A stretch of DNA of 64,000 nt from Gammaproteobacteria bacterium 39-13 (GCA_001898235.1 MKTN01000071.1:1-64000); one strand, 5' to 3'. Counted from the first letter of the stretch, positions 46,830 to 56,447 are shown. Notes: a model not told the origin generated them from the sequence alone. Made by a program: numbers and translations.

Positions 46830-48017
46830 CTACAAATGCGCTAATTTCCACCCTATCATCATGAGAATCGTCGCGTAAAAGGGAATTTTCACGTAAGAAA
46901 AACCCGTTAATTTGTATAAGATATTACAAACCGTCAGCACAATGATAGCGGGATAGCAAATTTCCATAATAGGATGTAGGAACCCCATAATTGCGGTAAA
47001 ACCGAATGTTGAAAAAACAATCGTTATACCGATGGTTAAAATCATCATCCATCCATAACTATAGGGAATTTTTGCCCCCAAACTCGTGTTCATCATTTCC
47101 ACATGAATAACATCTACAACGGCAACCGCTAAACTCATCACGGTGGTTAAACACGCTAATGCGATGGCAATATTTGCAATTAATGCCAATTTTTCACCCA
47201 AAAGATGTACAGCAAGATTTGATAATACCTGCTCAGGAAGCACACCAGCGATCATTTGGTGATGCATCGCTGCGCTATAGCAAAGTCCCACATAGATGAT
47301 CCCTAGTAATCCACCACCAATCAGGCTTGCAAAGACATAAGTCGGTATTATTTTAGCTTTTGCTTCGTTAGGATCGCTGATATTCAGCTTTTCTTTGAGC
47401 AATATCCAGATACTGACAGAAAAGAAAATAGATGCTAGCAAATCCATGGTATCATACCCTACTGCCAAGCCCTTTATGATTGCATGAACGGGCGTGTGAT
47501 CACTTGGCGGTAAAGTGCCTCCTTTGATGAAACTTACCGCAATAATGATAATTAAAGTTAAAACTAATAAAGGACTTAATACATAACCTAAGATAGGGAT
47601 AATAAAGTCTCTTTTTGCAATCAAACCCAATGTTAAAAGCCCAGCCACTAAGCTAAAAATCCACAAATTTAAATCAGGAAAATAAGGTGTGACGGCACCA
47701 TAAGCGACGATAAAACATCGAGGCATTACGCCAATAGGACCTAGTAGCGCAAGTAACAAAATAACAATGATATATCCCGGGATCTCGCCTATACGATAAA
47801 AAAACTTTTTGCAATCACCTTCAAATAAAACGCTCCCCAATAAACCTAGTAAAGGCGCCCCTACGGCAGTGATAGCAAGCCCAATTAAAGCCCAGGATAT
47901 TTTTTCACCCGTTATTTGCCCTAACAATAAGGGAAATACAACGTTTCCCGAGCCAAAAAACATTGAAAAAATAGCAATACCTGTAGACCATGCGATAGCT
48001 ATTGAAGGTAATTTCAT
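46830..48017 (-). CDS. brnQ: Branched-chain amino acid transporter BrnQ/LIVCS family
   Basis: A 395-residue membrane protein with about 12 helices, importing Leu, Ile and Val with sodium or protons. The signature start FSMFFGSGNVVFPLLLGQ and later LLGPIGVMPRCFIVAYG are typical. ATG 48017 is preferred to a TTG two codons upstream. With aapJQMP it is the second amino-acid importer in the window. It lies just downstream of a glycosyltransferase-like gene, 28 bases apart. Confidence 0.92.
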   Translation of the reverse strand: MKLPSIAIAWSTGIAIFSMFFGSGNVVFPLLLGQITGEKISWALIGLAITAVGAPLLGLLGSVLFEGDCKKFFYRIGEIPGYIIVILLLALLGPIGVMPRCFIVAYGAVTPYFPDLNLWIFSLVAGLLTLGLIAKRDFIIPILGYVLSPLLVLTLIIIIAVSFIKGGTLPPSDHTPVHAIIKGLAVGYDTMDLLASIFFSVSIWILLKEKLNISDPNEAKAKIIPTYVFASLIGGGLLGIIYVGLCYSAAMHHQMIAGVLPEQVLSNLAVHLLGEKLALIANIAIALACLTTVMSLAVAVVDVIHVEMMNTSLGAKIPYSYGWMMILTIGITIVFSTFGFTAIMGFLHPIMEICYPAIIVLTVCNILYKLTGFSYVKIPFYATILMMIGWKLAHL

Positions 48018-48051
48018 AAGCAACTTATGGGATCACTCCCTCGACATTTAA

Positions 48052-48885
48052 CTAAAGCGGATCTTTCTTTAATGTTCCTACGGCTAAAATATTCCCTTCA
48101 TATTCTTCTGCACCGCTGTGACCTAAATTAATCGTTAAATCTGCATAAACTTTTCCACCAAGCTGATTCCAAAGCTTACAAAACTGATAATCTTCAGAAA
48201 AATACTGTCCATCATGAACAGTCAATTCAAAAAGCGAGTACATTTTTTCTTGCACTTCGCGTGATAAGTCTTTAGCTGGGTTTTTCACTTTAAGCTCAGG
48301 ATAGTGCGCACACATTTTTTCGAGCGTTTCTCGTTGGATTAACATAAATGCAGTGGCAGCATGATCTACTTCAATAATGCCATCTCTCACCTCTCGCGAA
48401 GGGCCAAAATTAACCGCATAATCAACGAGATTTGCCTTAATCTTACGACGGAACTCTTCCGGAGATAATTGATCGTCCATCACAATCTGCCTTAGAACTG
48501 GGCTGCGCAATCGTTCCCAGATATATTTCTTTTTGGGAAAAGTTGCTGCAATGATTGGCTTATTCGCAGAGAGTAGTTTTTTAAGATCTTCTGGTTCCCA
48601 GCGCATATCAGCATCAACAAAAAGCAAATGCGTAATCGTCGGATCACTTAAAGCGTGTGCGACAAAAAAATTGCGCGCTCTTGGCACTAAACTTTCATGT
48701 AAAATAAATTTATGGGCCAATTTAACATTTTTTATCTGATGGAAATAATTGAAGGTTTTCACCAAAGAAAGCGTATAATTAGCGTGGCATAAGCCTGCAT
48801 AGCATGGTGTTGCAATGAGTACTTTAATCTCAGGAGCTTCTTTAGTCTCTGTATTTTTAAGCGCTGTCACAATGTCTAGCACCAT
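48052..48885 (-). CDS. GT-A-type glycosyltransferase-like protein
   Basis: A 277-residue protein with a nucleotide-sugar-binding fold. It starts with IKVLIATPCYAGLCHANY, and the metal-binding DxD is seen as LFVDADMRW (about residue 90). A later EVDHAATAFMLIQRETLEKM contains the catalytic-acid region and YFSEDYQFC the acceptor side. Related proteins in Legionellales and large viruses are annotated only as glycosyltransferase family 2-like. Substrate unknown; both secreted and LPS-related roles are possible. Same strand as brnQ. Confidence 0.75.
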   Translation of the reverse strand: MVLDIVTALKNTETKEAPEIKVLIATPCYAGLCHANYTLSLVKTFNYFHQIKNVKLAHKFILHESLVPRARNFFVAHALSDPTITHLLFVDADMRWEPEDLKKLLSANKPIIAATFPKKKYIWERLRSPVLRQIVMDDQLSPEEFRRKIKANLVDYAVNFGPSREVRDGIIEVDHAATAFMLIQRETLEKMCAHYPELKVKNPAKDLSREVQEKMYSLFELTVHDGQYFSEDYQFCKLWNQLGGKVYADLTINLGHSGAEEYEGNILAVGTLKKDPL

Positions 48886-49028
48886 CTATTTTATTGAAAG
48901 GCTAGACTAATTATCGGCACAGTTTATGATGGACTTAGATTTAATTTTCTATCAACATAATCGGCAACCAGCCTATTTTGCTGACGCAAGATGCATCCGT
49001 GCTCAAATAATTGAAAAATCTAAAGTAG

Positions 49029-49997
49029 TTATATAGACATTTTCTGCTGTTTACTGCAATATTGGTCAATGAGATTTTGTGTAGAATTAATCAAAGAAGT
49101 TAAATCAATACTATTATAACCTTTTTTATTATCACCGCATTGGTTTCTCATTCTTAATATTTCACCCCTTATCTCTGGATTATCAAGCACATTAAGTTCA
49201 GACAATGTATCCAAAAGCGTTATAAAATCGTAACCATTGGCATAACGTATTTTTCTACGTAGAGCGCCAAGTTGTGGTGGAAAATCATTGCAAAAACCTT
49301 GCATATCTGATTCAGCCGCAGCTCCCCAGTCAATAAAGTGAACCTGTAAATCTTCATCAATAAAAATGTTTTGAGGGCTCAAATCACGATGAATAATATT
49401 ATTTTGTCGCAGCTCATTGAGCCGTGCAAGCGCGTTTTTCAATATTACAAGACGCTGCAAATCTGTTAAATTTTCACCTTGCGATTTTGCAAATCCTCTT
49501 TCTGGATGAATAGCATCAATCACGGCCAGGCCTGGGACTTCGGCCATAAATATGTAGCTAATGAAAGTATTTTTTTCTACACTCATTCTTTGTTGATAGC
49601 CATGCAAGATCTGCGCTTTGTTGACAAATTTCTTTTCTGCATGAATTTTATCAATAAAACCAGGCAAATTATTACCCTGCTTCTTTATTTTTTGAATTTT
49701 AACTAAACACCATTCGTTGGTTTCAATATTTTGCGCAATTTTAATAATTCCAAAAGCACCATTGGCAATTCCTTGTTTCTTACCAGGGTTATATATAGCA
49801 AATATTTTCCCCTGTTCATCTCGAACAAGTGAATACTGCGCACCATTTTCTTTAAAATCTTTTTTAGAAATTTTCGTTTCATTTGTATTAACAAACGCGT
49901 TTAAAGCAATTTTTTTATATTCATCTGATAACAGAGCGCCATGGTGAAGAGCACCATTTGATTCTAACGCTGTTATGTATTCACTCAGTTTAGGCAT
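49029..49997 (-). CDS. Eukaryotic-like protein kinase
   Basis: A 322-residue protein with a recognisable kinase core: a glycine-rich loop GIANGAFG (76-83), VAIK-type Lys100 (CLVKIQK), likely helix C Glu121, the catalytic loop IIHRDLSPQNIFI (His203, Asp205, Asn210), and the DFG position as FIDWG (Asp223). All catalytic residues are present, so it is probably active. It has no membrane segment or signal, unlike bacterial PknB-type receptors. Atypical N-terminal residues 1-60 and a helical C-terminus remain unassigned. It may phosphorylate host targets; this is inference from style and the neighbouring candidates. Confidence 0.85.
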   Translation of the reverse strand: MPKLSEYITALESNGALHHGALLSDEYKKIALNAFVNTNETKISKKDFKENGAQYSLVRDEQGKIFAIYNPGKKQGIANGAFGIIKIAQNIETNEWCLVKIQKIKKQGNNLPGFIDKIHAEKKFVNKAQILHGYQQRMSVEKNTFISYIFMAEVPGLAVIDAIHPERGFAKSQGENLTDLQRLVILKNALARLNELRQNNIIHRDLSPQNIFIDEDLQVHFIDWGAAAESDMQGFCNDFPPQLGALRRKIRYANGYDFITLLDTLSELNVLDNPEIRGEILRMRNQCGDNKKGYNSIDLTSLINSTQNLIDQYCSKQQKMSI

Positions 49998-50135
49998 TTT
50001 ATATCTTTCATTTACAACTAAAAGGACATACTATTTTAATAGTGCCCTTTAGCGCTACAAATGCCGTACATCGCTTAAATAGGATACTTAGTCCATTTTT
50101 CGAAAAAAACGGTGAAAAAATGGGGAGGGATTAAG

Positions 50136-50162
50136 AATATAGGCTGCCTAAGCAGCCCATAT
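50136..50162 (-). terminator. Terminator after the ABC exporter gene
   Basis: AATAT/ATATT and GGCTGC/GCAGCC arms with a CTAA loop, lying 17 bases beyond the stop at 50180. On the minus strand it is followed by CTTAATCC, a weak T-run. Confidence 0.5.
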
Positions 50163-50179
50163 TTAAATTATTCTAAAAG

Positions 50180-51976
50180 TTATTTTCTTTTTGCAGCAGT
50201 CTTTTTGGCATTAGAAAGATAAATTTTATTGTCACAGAAGGTTCCTTCGCTCGGATTATGATCGGTATAGATAATAGTTGTTTGGGGTAAATGCTTTTTA
50301 AGTAGCCTTTCTATTTTACCTTTATTATCGGTTTTAGCATCATGATCAACCCTTGAGGTTGCTTCATCCATAAATAAAGTATCAGGTTTTGCCATAATAG
50401 CTGCAATAATTTCAATTCGTTGTTTTTCACCATCACTCAAATGGTGGCCAAACCAATCTTGAACTACTTCTAAATCATGAATCGTTTGAGGTTTAAATCC
50501 TAATTCATTCATAAGAGATTTAATTTTTTTGATCTCTTCTTTGGTTGCCTTTTGCTTTCGAGGATATAAAATCGCGTCTAATAGACTTCTATCCATTGGA
50601 AAATATGGATGTGAAGGGATAAAATACGTTTTTTCCGTTAAACCTTGAATTTCACCCCTTGCATGAGGTGAAAGTCCTGCAAGCGCTCGTAAAACAGAAG
50701 TCTTCCCTATACCAGAAGCACCTTGTAATAAGGTAACTTTTCCTTTAGGAATAGATTGAGTGAAATTAGTTAAGATAGGCGATCCATCAGGCTTTTTAAG
50801 CGAAAGATTTTTAATTTTTATCTCCCGTTTATTGCCTGCAGAAAATTGTAAATGCGGTGCATTTTCTTTTTGGATTTTTTCCCACTCATTGATTGTATCA
50901 TTAAACTCTTCCATCCTTTTTAGCGTAACAGCACATTCAGTTACTTTATCAAAGTTGTCACTTTTCCAGGTAAAGAAGTTCACTACATTTTGAAAATGGT
51001 AAGGAATTTCAAGAACGTTAGCAAAGCTTAGCCTTTGTGCAATGATATTTGGTGCGCAAAGTAATAAAGCAAAAAACGAGGTGAATTCTGCATGCAGATT
51101 CGTAATAAAAGATAATAAAGAACGTACTTTAGAGGAACCCGTTTGAAAAACTTTAGTCTGTTTGATGGTTTCCATTAAAGACTGATGTTCGTATTTTGTT
51201 CCCTTTTTAAAAGCTATCGCTTCAGCGTGAGTTTTAATATGATGTACTTTAGACTGGATCTTCCCTTCCATATTTCTTTGGGTTGTTTGCAGATCTTCAA
51301 GTTTATTCCCCATCTTATTAGTGATGCTATTATAAACTAAGGCATAAATCACTGTGCTGGCGACAAGATAACCAGGAAATGCAAAGGAAAAAGATAATAA
51401 TGAAATTTCCAAAGGCACAGATAGCATATAAAGACCTATCATGCCCACAGCAAAATTACTGACGGTGGTTAAAAAGTTATCAAATAATTCTGTTACTGCT
51501 CGGTTTAATTCGTAGTTATCATGGCTCATTAACTGTGAAGGATTTAGCGGATTTTTAGATAAAAGTGTTGTGCCATAATAAGCTTTGGTTTTGGTCCATC
51601 TTTTCTCAAGGCTCTTATTAATAGAATGCGCAAGCGAGCTACCAAGCAAACTTGCCATCCAAGCATCCACCCCCGTTAGGAATCCATAACTAACAACCGC
51701 TGCGACACATTGAGCAGCAGCATAAAAGAAGCCCGTATACGTAACTCCAGGAACACTCAGCAATCCCATTAAAGATGCCATGGAAACATTTACAAAGGCC
51801 AAGGCAAAAGCCAATAAAGTGTTTCCGAGAATGATCCCTAATAACCAAAGTGTACGCTTGAGGTTTTTCCCACTCAACCCAAAATGTGGCCGATACAAAC
51901 GGTATAATTGTTTGGTGATGGATAGCAGAGTGACGGATTCCTCTTGCTGATCAGACGTATTTACTTCATCAGTCAT
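50180..51976 (-). CDS. ABC transporter with fused membrane and ATPase domains (YddA/ABCD-like)
   Basis: A 598-residue half-transporter. Six membrane helices (about 45-340) are of the SbmA/BacA-ABCD (YddA) type, with the LMSHDNYELNRAVTELFDN region. The ATPase has Walker A GASGIGKTS, signature HLSDGEKQR and Walker B TLFMDEATS. Members of this class move peptides, vitamin B12 or fatty acyl compounds; the substrate here is unknown. The single gene upstream of a terminator suggests homodimers. Same strand as the kinase. Confidence 0.88.
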   Translation of the reverse strand: MTDEVNTSDQQEESVTLLSITKQLYRLYRPHFGLSGKNLKRTLWLLGIILGNTLLAFALAFVNVSMASLMGLLSVPGVTYTGFFYAAAQCVAAVVSYGFLTGVDAWMASLLGSSLAHSINKSLEKRWTKTKAYYGTTLLSKNPLNPSQLMSHDNYELNRAVTELFDNFLTTVSNFAVGMIGLYMLSVPLEISLLSFSFAFPGYLVASTVIYALVYNSITNKMGNKLEDLQTTQRNMEGKIQSKVHHIKTHAEAIAFKKGTKYEHQSLMETIKQTKVFQTGSSKVRSLLSFITNLHAEFTSFFALLLCAPNIIAQRLSFANVLEIPYHFQNVVNFFTWKSDNFDKVTECAVTLKRMEEFNDTINEWEKIQKENAPHLQFSAGNKREIKIKNLSLKKPDGSPILTNFTQSIPKGKVTLLQGASGIGKTSVLRALAGLSPHARGEIQGLTEKTYFIPSHPYFPMDRSLLDAILYPRKQKATKEEIKKIKSLMNELGFKPQTIHDLEVVQDWFGHHLSDGEKQRIEIIAAIMAKPDTLFMDEATSRVDHDAKTDNKGKIERLLKKHLPQTTIIYTDHNPSEGTFCDNKIYLSNAKKTAAKRK

Positions 51977-52493
51977 CGTTTTTTAGCCTTGTAACTTAGG
52001 GGATTAAATTTTAAAATTCACAAGTTTGTTTGTCAACTACAAAACACATGTAAAATTTTAGCTTTTCAACTATAAATATTTTTTAAATAGACATTAATTA
52101 ATTTACTGAGGTGAAAGGTGAGATTTATTTGTCAGCCTGTTGACTTTATATCAATTGATCTCATTGCTAATATTTCATCAATTTTATCGAACACTGATTG
52201 TTTAAAGAATTCAAACGACGTACCGTCTATCCTGTTTTTTATGACACTCATCATTTTGAAAAGGAAGTTAGAAAACTTATTTCTCATTTTTGCAATATTG
52301 ATAAGCCAAATAACATCCAGAAAGTTATGTGACATTCAAATAAATGCTGTTATTTAACTAAAAAGCTGTTTTGGATCATTGAAAAATTCATTAACTCTCA
52401 CCACCACTGCACATGCCGCGAAGAACGCAAAATGTTTTTTTGAAACGCCATTATGCATTAAATTAGTAGCAGTTCCCGAATGCGGTTATCACG
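51977..52493. other. 517-base region without a confident gene
   Basis: Two overlapping short frames lie here: 52118-52357 on plus (GTG with a good GAGG-type site) and 52132-52335 on minus (67 residues, no site). A further 34-residue minus frame spans 52354-52458. Composition is strongly AT-rich, and none matches a family I know. Probably a decayed gene or untranslated region. Confidence 0.4.
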
Positions 52494-53750
52494 CTATGGC
52501 CATAACTGTTCGGCAATGATAGCAAGCCCTTTACCTACGCTGCCATAAACATCACCGGCGACAAATTGTGAATTTGGAAAAATACTTCTTATCATATGAT
52601 GCACCACTGGAATTTGAGTGGTGCCCCCCGTTAAAAATATGGAATCAATTTGGTTTGCATCGATGCCTGCTGTTCTAAGCGTAGTTCCGATCGTTTTTTT
52701 TAAGCCATTGATTAGATTCTGACAATAGGATTCAAAATTTTCTCGAGTGATAAATATCTGCAAATCATGCTCAACTTGAGATAAATCAATATGATCACTC
52801 AAAGAAGAGCTTAGCTTAATTTTTGAATTCTCGGCGGCTTGAAGTAAATAGTGCCCCAATTTTTTTTCTAGAACAGTGATAGCTCGTTTAAGTAAGTGTT
52901 TTTGTTCAGATATTAAATATAAATCTTTAATGGCATTAATGTTTTTAATGGAATATAAATTATTTAGTAAATGCCATGATGATAATTCATAATACAATGA
53001 TGTAGGCATTTCACGTTTAGTTCCATTCATACCTCGCACGATACTACCTTTACCCAACAAAGGCATAATCGCATGCAAACTCAAATCTTTGTCAAAATTA
53101 GTGCCGCCTATGTGTATACCGCAGTTGGCAAGTATATCTGCTTTTCTATCGATTGATTTGGTTTTACCATTAAGTCTAATTATCGTAAAATCTGAAGTAC
53201 CGCCACCCAAATCAATAATTAATGCTAGCTTCTCATTTTGAATGGTACTTTCATAATCTAAGGCAGCTGCTATCGGCTCAAATTGAAAAACAACTTCCTT
53301 AAACCCTTGCTCTTTCATGATAAGTTCCATTGTATCTTGTGCTAACTTATCTCTTGAATCATTATTATCATGGTAACGCACAGGGCGTCCCAATACGACA
53401 TGGGTAAGTTCGGTATTTAATTGATTTTCAGCAGTATCTTTAATATATTTGATAACTAAGCCAATAATATCACGGTAAGTAATCCATTTACCGCATACTG
53501 CAACTTTTTCATTCAACAAGGCAGAGCCTAAAATGCTTTTCAAAGATAGCATTAATCTCCCTTTTCCACCTTCTAAATAACGATCTATCCCGTATTGCCC
53601 AATGAAGTGCTCTTTTTCTTCAGAATCAAAAAAAATAGCTGATTTAAGGATTGGGGATCCTCCACTCAAAGCTATTAATGATGTTTTAAAATCATGAGAT
53701 ATGGCCAAGGTTGAATTACTGGTGCCAAAATCTAAACCACATCTTGACAT
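52494..53750 (-). CDS. yegD: YegD-like Hsp70-family chaperone/ATPase
   Basis: A 418-residue protein with the ASKHA ATPase fold of the YegD subfamily. Seen: the phosphate-1 loop GLDFGTSNSTLA (residues 5-16), FEPIAAALDYE, phosphate-2 LIIDLGGGTSDFTI (near 180), and the adenosine loop LTGGTTQIPVV near 370. It lacks the DnaK substrate-binding domain, and its client is unknown. AAGGA six bases before ATG 53750 supports the start. It borders the defence island. Confidence 0.92.
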   Translation of the reverse strand: MSRCGLDFGTSNSTLAISHDFKTSLIALSGGSPILKSAIFFDSEEKEHFIGQYGIDRYLEGGKGRLMLSLKSILGSALLNEKVAVCGKWITYRDIIGLVIKYIKDTAENQLNTELTHVVLGRPVRYHDNNDSRDKLAQDTMELIMKEQGFKEVVFQFEPIAAALDYESTIQNEKLALIIDLGGGTSDFTIIRLNGKTKSIDRKADILANCGIHIGGTNFDKDLSLHAIMPLLGKGSIVRGMNGTKREMPTSLYYELSSWHLLNNLYSIKNINAIKDLYLISEQKHLLKRAITVLEKKLGHYLLQAAENSKIKLSSSLSDHIDLSQVEHDLQIFITRENFESYCQNLINGLKKTIGTTLRTAGIDANQIDSIFLTGGTTQIPVVHHMIRSIFPNSQFVAGDVYGSVGKGLAIIAEQLWP

Positions 53751-54002
53751 TTAGTATCCTTTTTTATTTAAGAGATTATAGGGACAACCGCGAATATTAT
53801 GTTAAATCAACATGGCCATTGATTACACCTTTGTGGGTTAATAAAAAGTAGTGGTGTCCCAAAGGGGATCCAAACAAGTGTTACCGCCGTGAAAGAGGGC
53901 TAGTCCGTACATTGGCGAACATACACGAACACTTCAACCTCATTGATTTATAAGTATTTTATTCGCTAGAATACGTGGGCGTTCGGCAACGTTCGGGCAC
54001 GT

Positions 54003-54059
54003 AAGTTACCCTAAAGTTACCCCCGTTTTCTAATTCCCTCGAATTCGAGGGATTTGACA
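54003..54059 (+). promoter_or_regulatory. Direct repeats, palindrome and consensus -35 before the abi operon
   Basis: Two copies of AAGTTACCC with an 11-base period (54003-54011, 54014-54022) are followed by the perfect 18-bp palindrome TCCCTCGAATTCGAGGGA (54035-54052), and directly after by TTGACA (54054-54059). An AATAAT box 18 bases on gives a likely promoter. AbiEi proteins with a winged helix repress their own operon, so the palindrome is the natural operator. The rest of 53751-54053 has GTTCGG direct repeats near 53975, possibly part of an attachment region. Confidence 0.65.
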
Positions 54060-54122
54060 AATTTGGAAGAAATGGACAATAATTACCCTATATATTCATA
54101 TCTAGGGTTTTTTTTGTCCAAA

Positions 54123-54722
54123 ATGAAAAAGTCGGAAAAGAAGGCACTTTCGATGATAAAAGAAATGGGTGGCACCATTCGCACTAAGGATGTCCTGAGT
54201 CAGGGGATCCATAGAAGAACGCTCTATCACCTACGCGATAAAGGCATACTGACTGAGCTATCGAGAGGGGTTTACAGTCTTACTAGCGAACCCATTTCAA
54301 ATCCTGATCTCGTTACAATTGGCAGGCGAGTGCCTCAAGCTGTTATCTGTCTTATCTCTGCACTTTCGTTTCATAACATCACTACCCAGATCCCTCATCA
54401 GATTTACATAGCGATTGCTAAAGATGCAACGCCCCCTAGAATTGATACTCCTCCTCTATCGGTTCATAAGTTTTCAGGGGAAGCGCTAACAGCGGGGATA
54501 GAAGAACATCAGATCGATGGTGTTCCAGTCAAAATCTATAGCATCGAGAAAACGCTGGCTGATTGTTTTAAGTATCGTAACAAGATTGGCCTAGACGTTT
54601 GCATTGAAGCGCTAAAGCTTTACAAAGCTAGAAAGAAAATTAACATCCAAGATATTATCAAATACGCCAAAATTTGCCGCGTATATAAGCTTATGACACC
54701 TCACCTTGAATCCATTCTATAA
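54123..54722 (+). CDS. abiEi: AbiEi-type antitoxin with winged-helix domain
   Basis: About 199 residues. An N-terminal winged helix (SMIKEMGGTIRTKDVLSQGIHRRTLYHLRDKGILTELSRGVY pattern) is followed by the AbiEi C-terminal antitoxin domain, with PDLVTIGRRVPQAVICL, the SALSFH turn and SIEKTLADCFKYRNKIGLD. These are marks of type IV AbiE antitoxins, which repress transcription and counter the AbiEii nucleotidyltransferase. The frame is open from TTG 54054, but that is the probable -35 box; ATG 54123 gives the family length, although its ribosome site is weak. The toxin begins eight bases after the stop. Confidence 0.88.
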   Translation: MKKSEKKALSMIKEMGGTIRTKDVLSQGIHRRTLYHLRDKGILTELSRGVYSLTSEPISNPDLVTIGRRVPQAVICLISALSFHNITTQIPHQIYIAIAKDATPPRIDTPPLSVHKFSGEALTAGIEEHQIDGVPVKIYSIEKTLADCFKYRNKIGLDVCIEALKLYKARKKINIQDIIKYAKICRVYKLMTPHLESIL

Positions 54723-54730
54723 TAAGTACC

Positions 54731-55633
54731 ATGACAAAAAATATTGCAGCTTCAATTACCCAAAAGTTATTAAACAAAAGGGACAAAGATAAGCGCCCGT
54801 TCAACGAAATCCTTCAATATTTTGCAATGGAGCGATTCTTATATCGGTTATCAAAATCTCAACACGTCGATAAATTTATTCTAAAAGGGGCTTTAATGCT
54901 CAGAGTGTGGGAATCATCTCAATACCGCCCCACCATGGATATTGATATGTTAGGCAAAACCAGTAATGAGATAGAAGCTATTACCCAGCAAGTTAAAGAT
55001 ATCATTGCGACCTCTGTGGAACCTGATGGGATTACTTTTGATGAACAATCCATAACAGCAGAAAGAATAACTGAAGATGCTGATTATGAAGGGATCAGAG
55101 TTTCATTTGAGGGTAAATTGGCAAATGCTGTGATTTACATGCAAATTGATATTGGGTTTGGCGATAAAGTATATCCTGCACCCAGTAAATCGACTATGCC
55201 AACCGTAATAGCACTACCGCCACCCAAAATACTTTGTTATAGCAAAGAAAGCGCTATCGCTGAAAAATTCGAAGCAATGGTTAAGCTGGGTGAAATCAAT
55301 AGTAGGATGAAAGACTTTTATGATATTTGGCTTCTGTCACGTCAATTTGATTTTGTTGGCAACGATATAACGCAAGCAATTCAATTAACCTTTAATCAAA
55401 GAGGAACTGATTTGCCTAACAATCTGGAATACTTTTCGAGTGACTTCGCCACTACCAAGCAAAGCCAATGGGCTGCCTTTAAAAACAAACTAAAACAAGA
55501 ATTTGTTCCAAGTAACTTTATTGAAGTAATCGAGCATAATAATTTGTTCCTTTCTCCGATCATTACGTCAATACAGTTAAACCAATCCCCTCCCTTAAGA
55601 TGGAATGCTCCAAATCAATGGCTGCAATCGTAA
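54731..55633 (+). CDS. abiEii: AbiEii nucleotidyltransferase toxin
   Basis: A 300-residue DNA polymerase beta-type nucleotidyltransferase. The core is seen as KFILKGALMLRVW, then RPTMDIDMLG with the metal-binding DxD (about residues 74-76), and later CYSKESAIAEKFEAMVKLG with the conserved Lys. AbiEii/MenT-type toxins add nucleotides to tRNA or GTP to stop growth on phage infection. It is co-transcribed with abiEi and stops one base before the DUF3800 start. Confidence 0.92.
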   Translation: MTKNIAASITQKLLNKRDKDKRPFNEILQYFAMERFLYRLSKSQHVDKFILKGALMLRVWESSQYRPTMDIDMLGKTSNEIEAITQQVKDIIATSVEPDGITFDEQSITAERITEDADYEGIRVSFEGKLANAVIYMQIDIGFGDKVYPAPSKSTMPTVIALPPPKILCYSKESAIAEKFEAMVKLGEINSRMKDFYDIWLLSRQFDFVGNDITQAIQLTFNQRGTDLPNNLEYFSSDFATTKQSQWAAFKNKLKQEFVPSNFIEVIEHNNLFLSPIITSIQLNQSPPLRWNAPNQWLQS

Positions 55634-55634
55634 C

Positions 55635-56393
55635 ATGTTGGAAGCTTATATTGATGATAGCGCATTAGAAAACTATTATGTGCTTGCTGGCTACATTGCT
55701 AGTTCTGAAAATTGGAAAATAATTGAAAAAAATTGGCAAACTTTACTTGATCAATACAATATGACCGTTTTCAAATTGAGGAATGAAGTAACCTCAGGAG
55801 CAAAGCGTAAACGTTGTGAGAAATTCTATAGAATTATCGAAGAAAATGTCATCTGTGCTATTTCAGTTATGGTTAGTAAAAGGGATCTTACGGAGGTTGT
55901 AAATGAAGTAATACCTCCACCAAACGTTACTGATTGGAATAAGTTGAACAACCCTTATTATTTTGCACTTCGAGCACTTGTACAACATGTTAATATAAAC
56001 TTAGAAAAACTTGGCATTGATGAACATGTAAAATTTATATTTGACTATCAAACAGAAGCAATACACTTAAAAGAAAACTGGAAATACATGTATGAAAGCG
56101 TTACCGAAGATCTAAGAAAGCTGCTTGATAGAGAACCAATATTTATGAATGATAATGAAAAGCTTGCGCTTCAAACAGCAGACATGTGGGCAGGTTTTGT
56201 TCGAAAATGGGCAGCGCAGGGATTAGATGAACCTGTAAAAAATCTAGATTTCCGAGCAATTAAATTTAACTGGGATCCTAAAAAAGACTTATTACGAGCA
56301 CACATCTCAATTACAAAGGAAGATATAATGAAAGAATTCTTAAAGGCAAAAGATATTCATATCTCTAGATATCTAAGCTATCGTTTTTCCTGA
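55635..56393 (+). CDS. DUF3800 protein in the AbiE operon
   Basis: A 252-residue protein beginning EAYIDDSALENYYVLAGYIA, the DUF3800 start (YxDES-like strand of an RNase H-like fold). The C-terminal NEKLALQTADMWAGFVRKW holds the second acidic centre. The fold suggests a nuclease, but activity is unproven. The ATG is one base after the AbiEii stop, so the gene is tightly coupled. DUF3800 genes recur in defence islands; their role with AbiE is unknown. The frame extends to 55605, but ATG 55635 fits the domain. Confidence 0.82.
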   Translation: MLEAYIDDSALENYYVLAGYIASSENWKIIEKNWQTLLDQYNMTVFKLRNEVTSGAKRKRCEKFYRIIEENVICAISVMVSKRDLTEVVNEVIPPPNVTDWNKLNNPYYFALRALVQHVNINLEKLGIDEHVKFIFDYQTEAIHLKENWKYMYESVTEDLRKLLDREPIFMNDNEKLALQTADMWAGFVRKWAAQGLDEPVKNLDFRAIKFNWDPKKDLLRAHISITKEDIMKEFLKAKDIHISRYLSYRFS

Positions 56394-56447
56394 TCCAATG
56401 AGATCTTTAGAAAAGAAATCCAAGTAATTTTTATTGCAGAGATTAGT

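Noticed and set aside
52118-52357. Plus-strand GTG frame with a good ribosome site
   Set aside because: No family match and a competing minus frame; composition is AT-driven, so it is mentioned only as a region.
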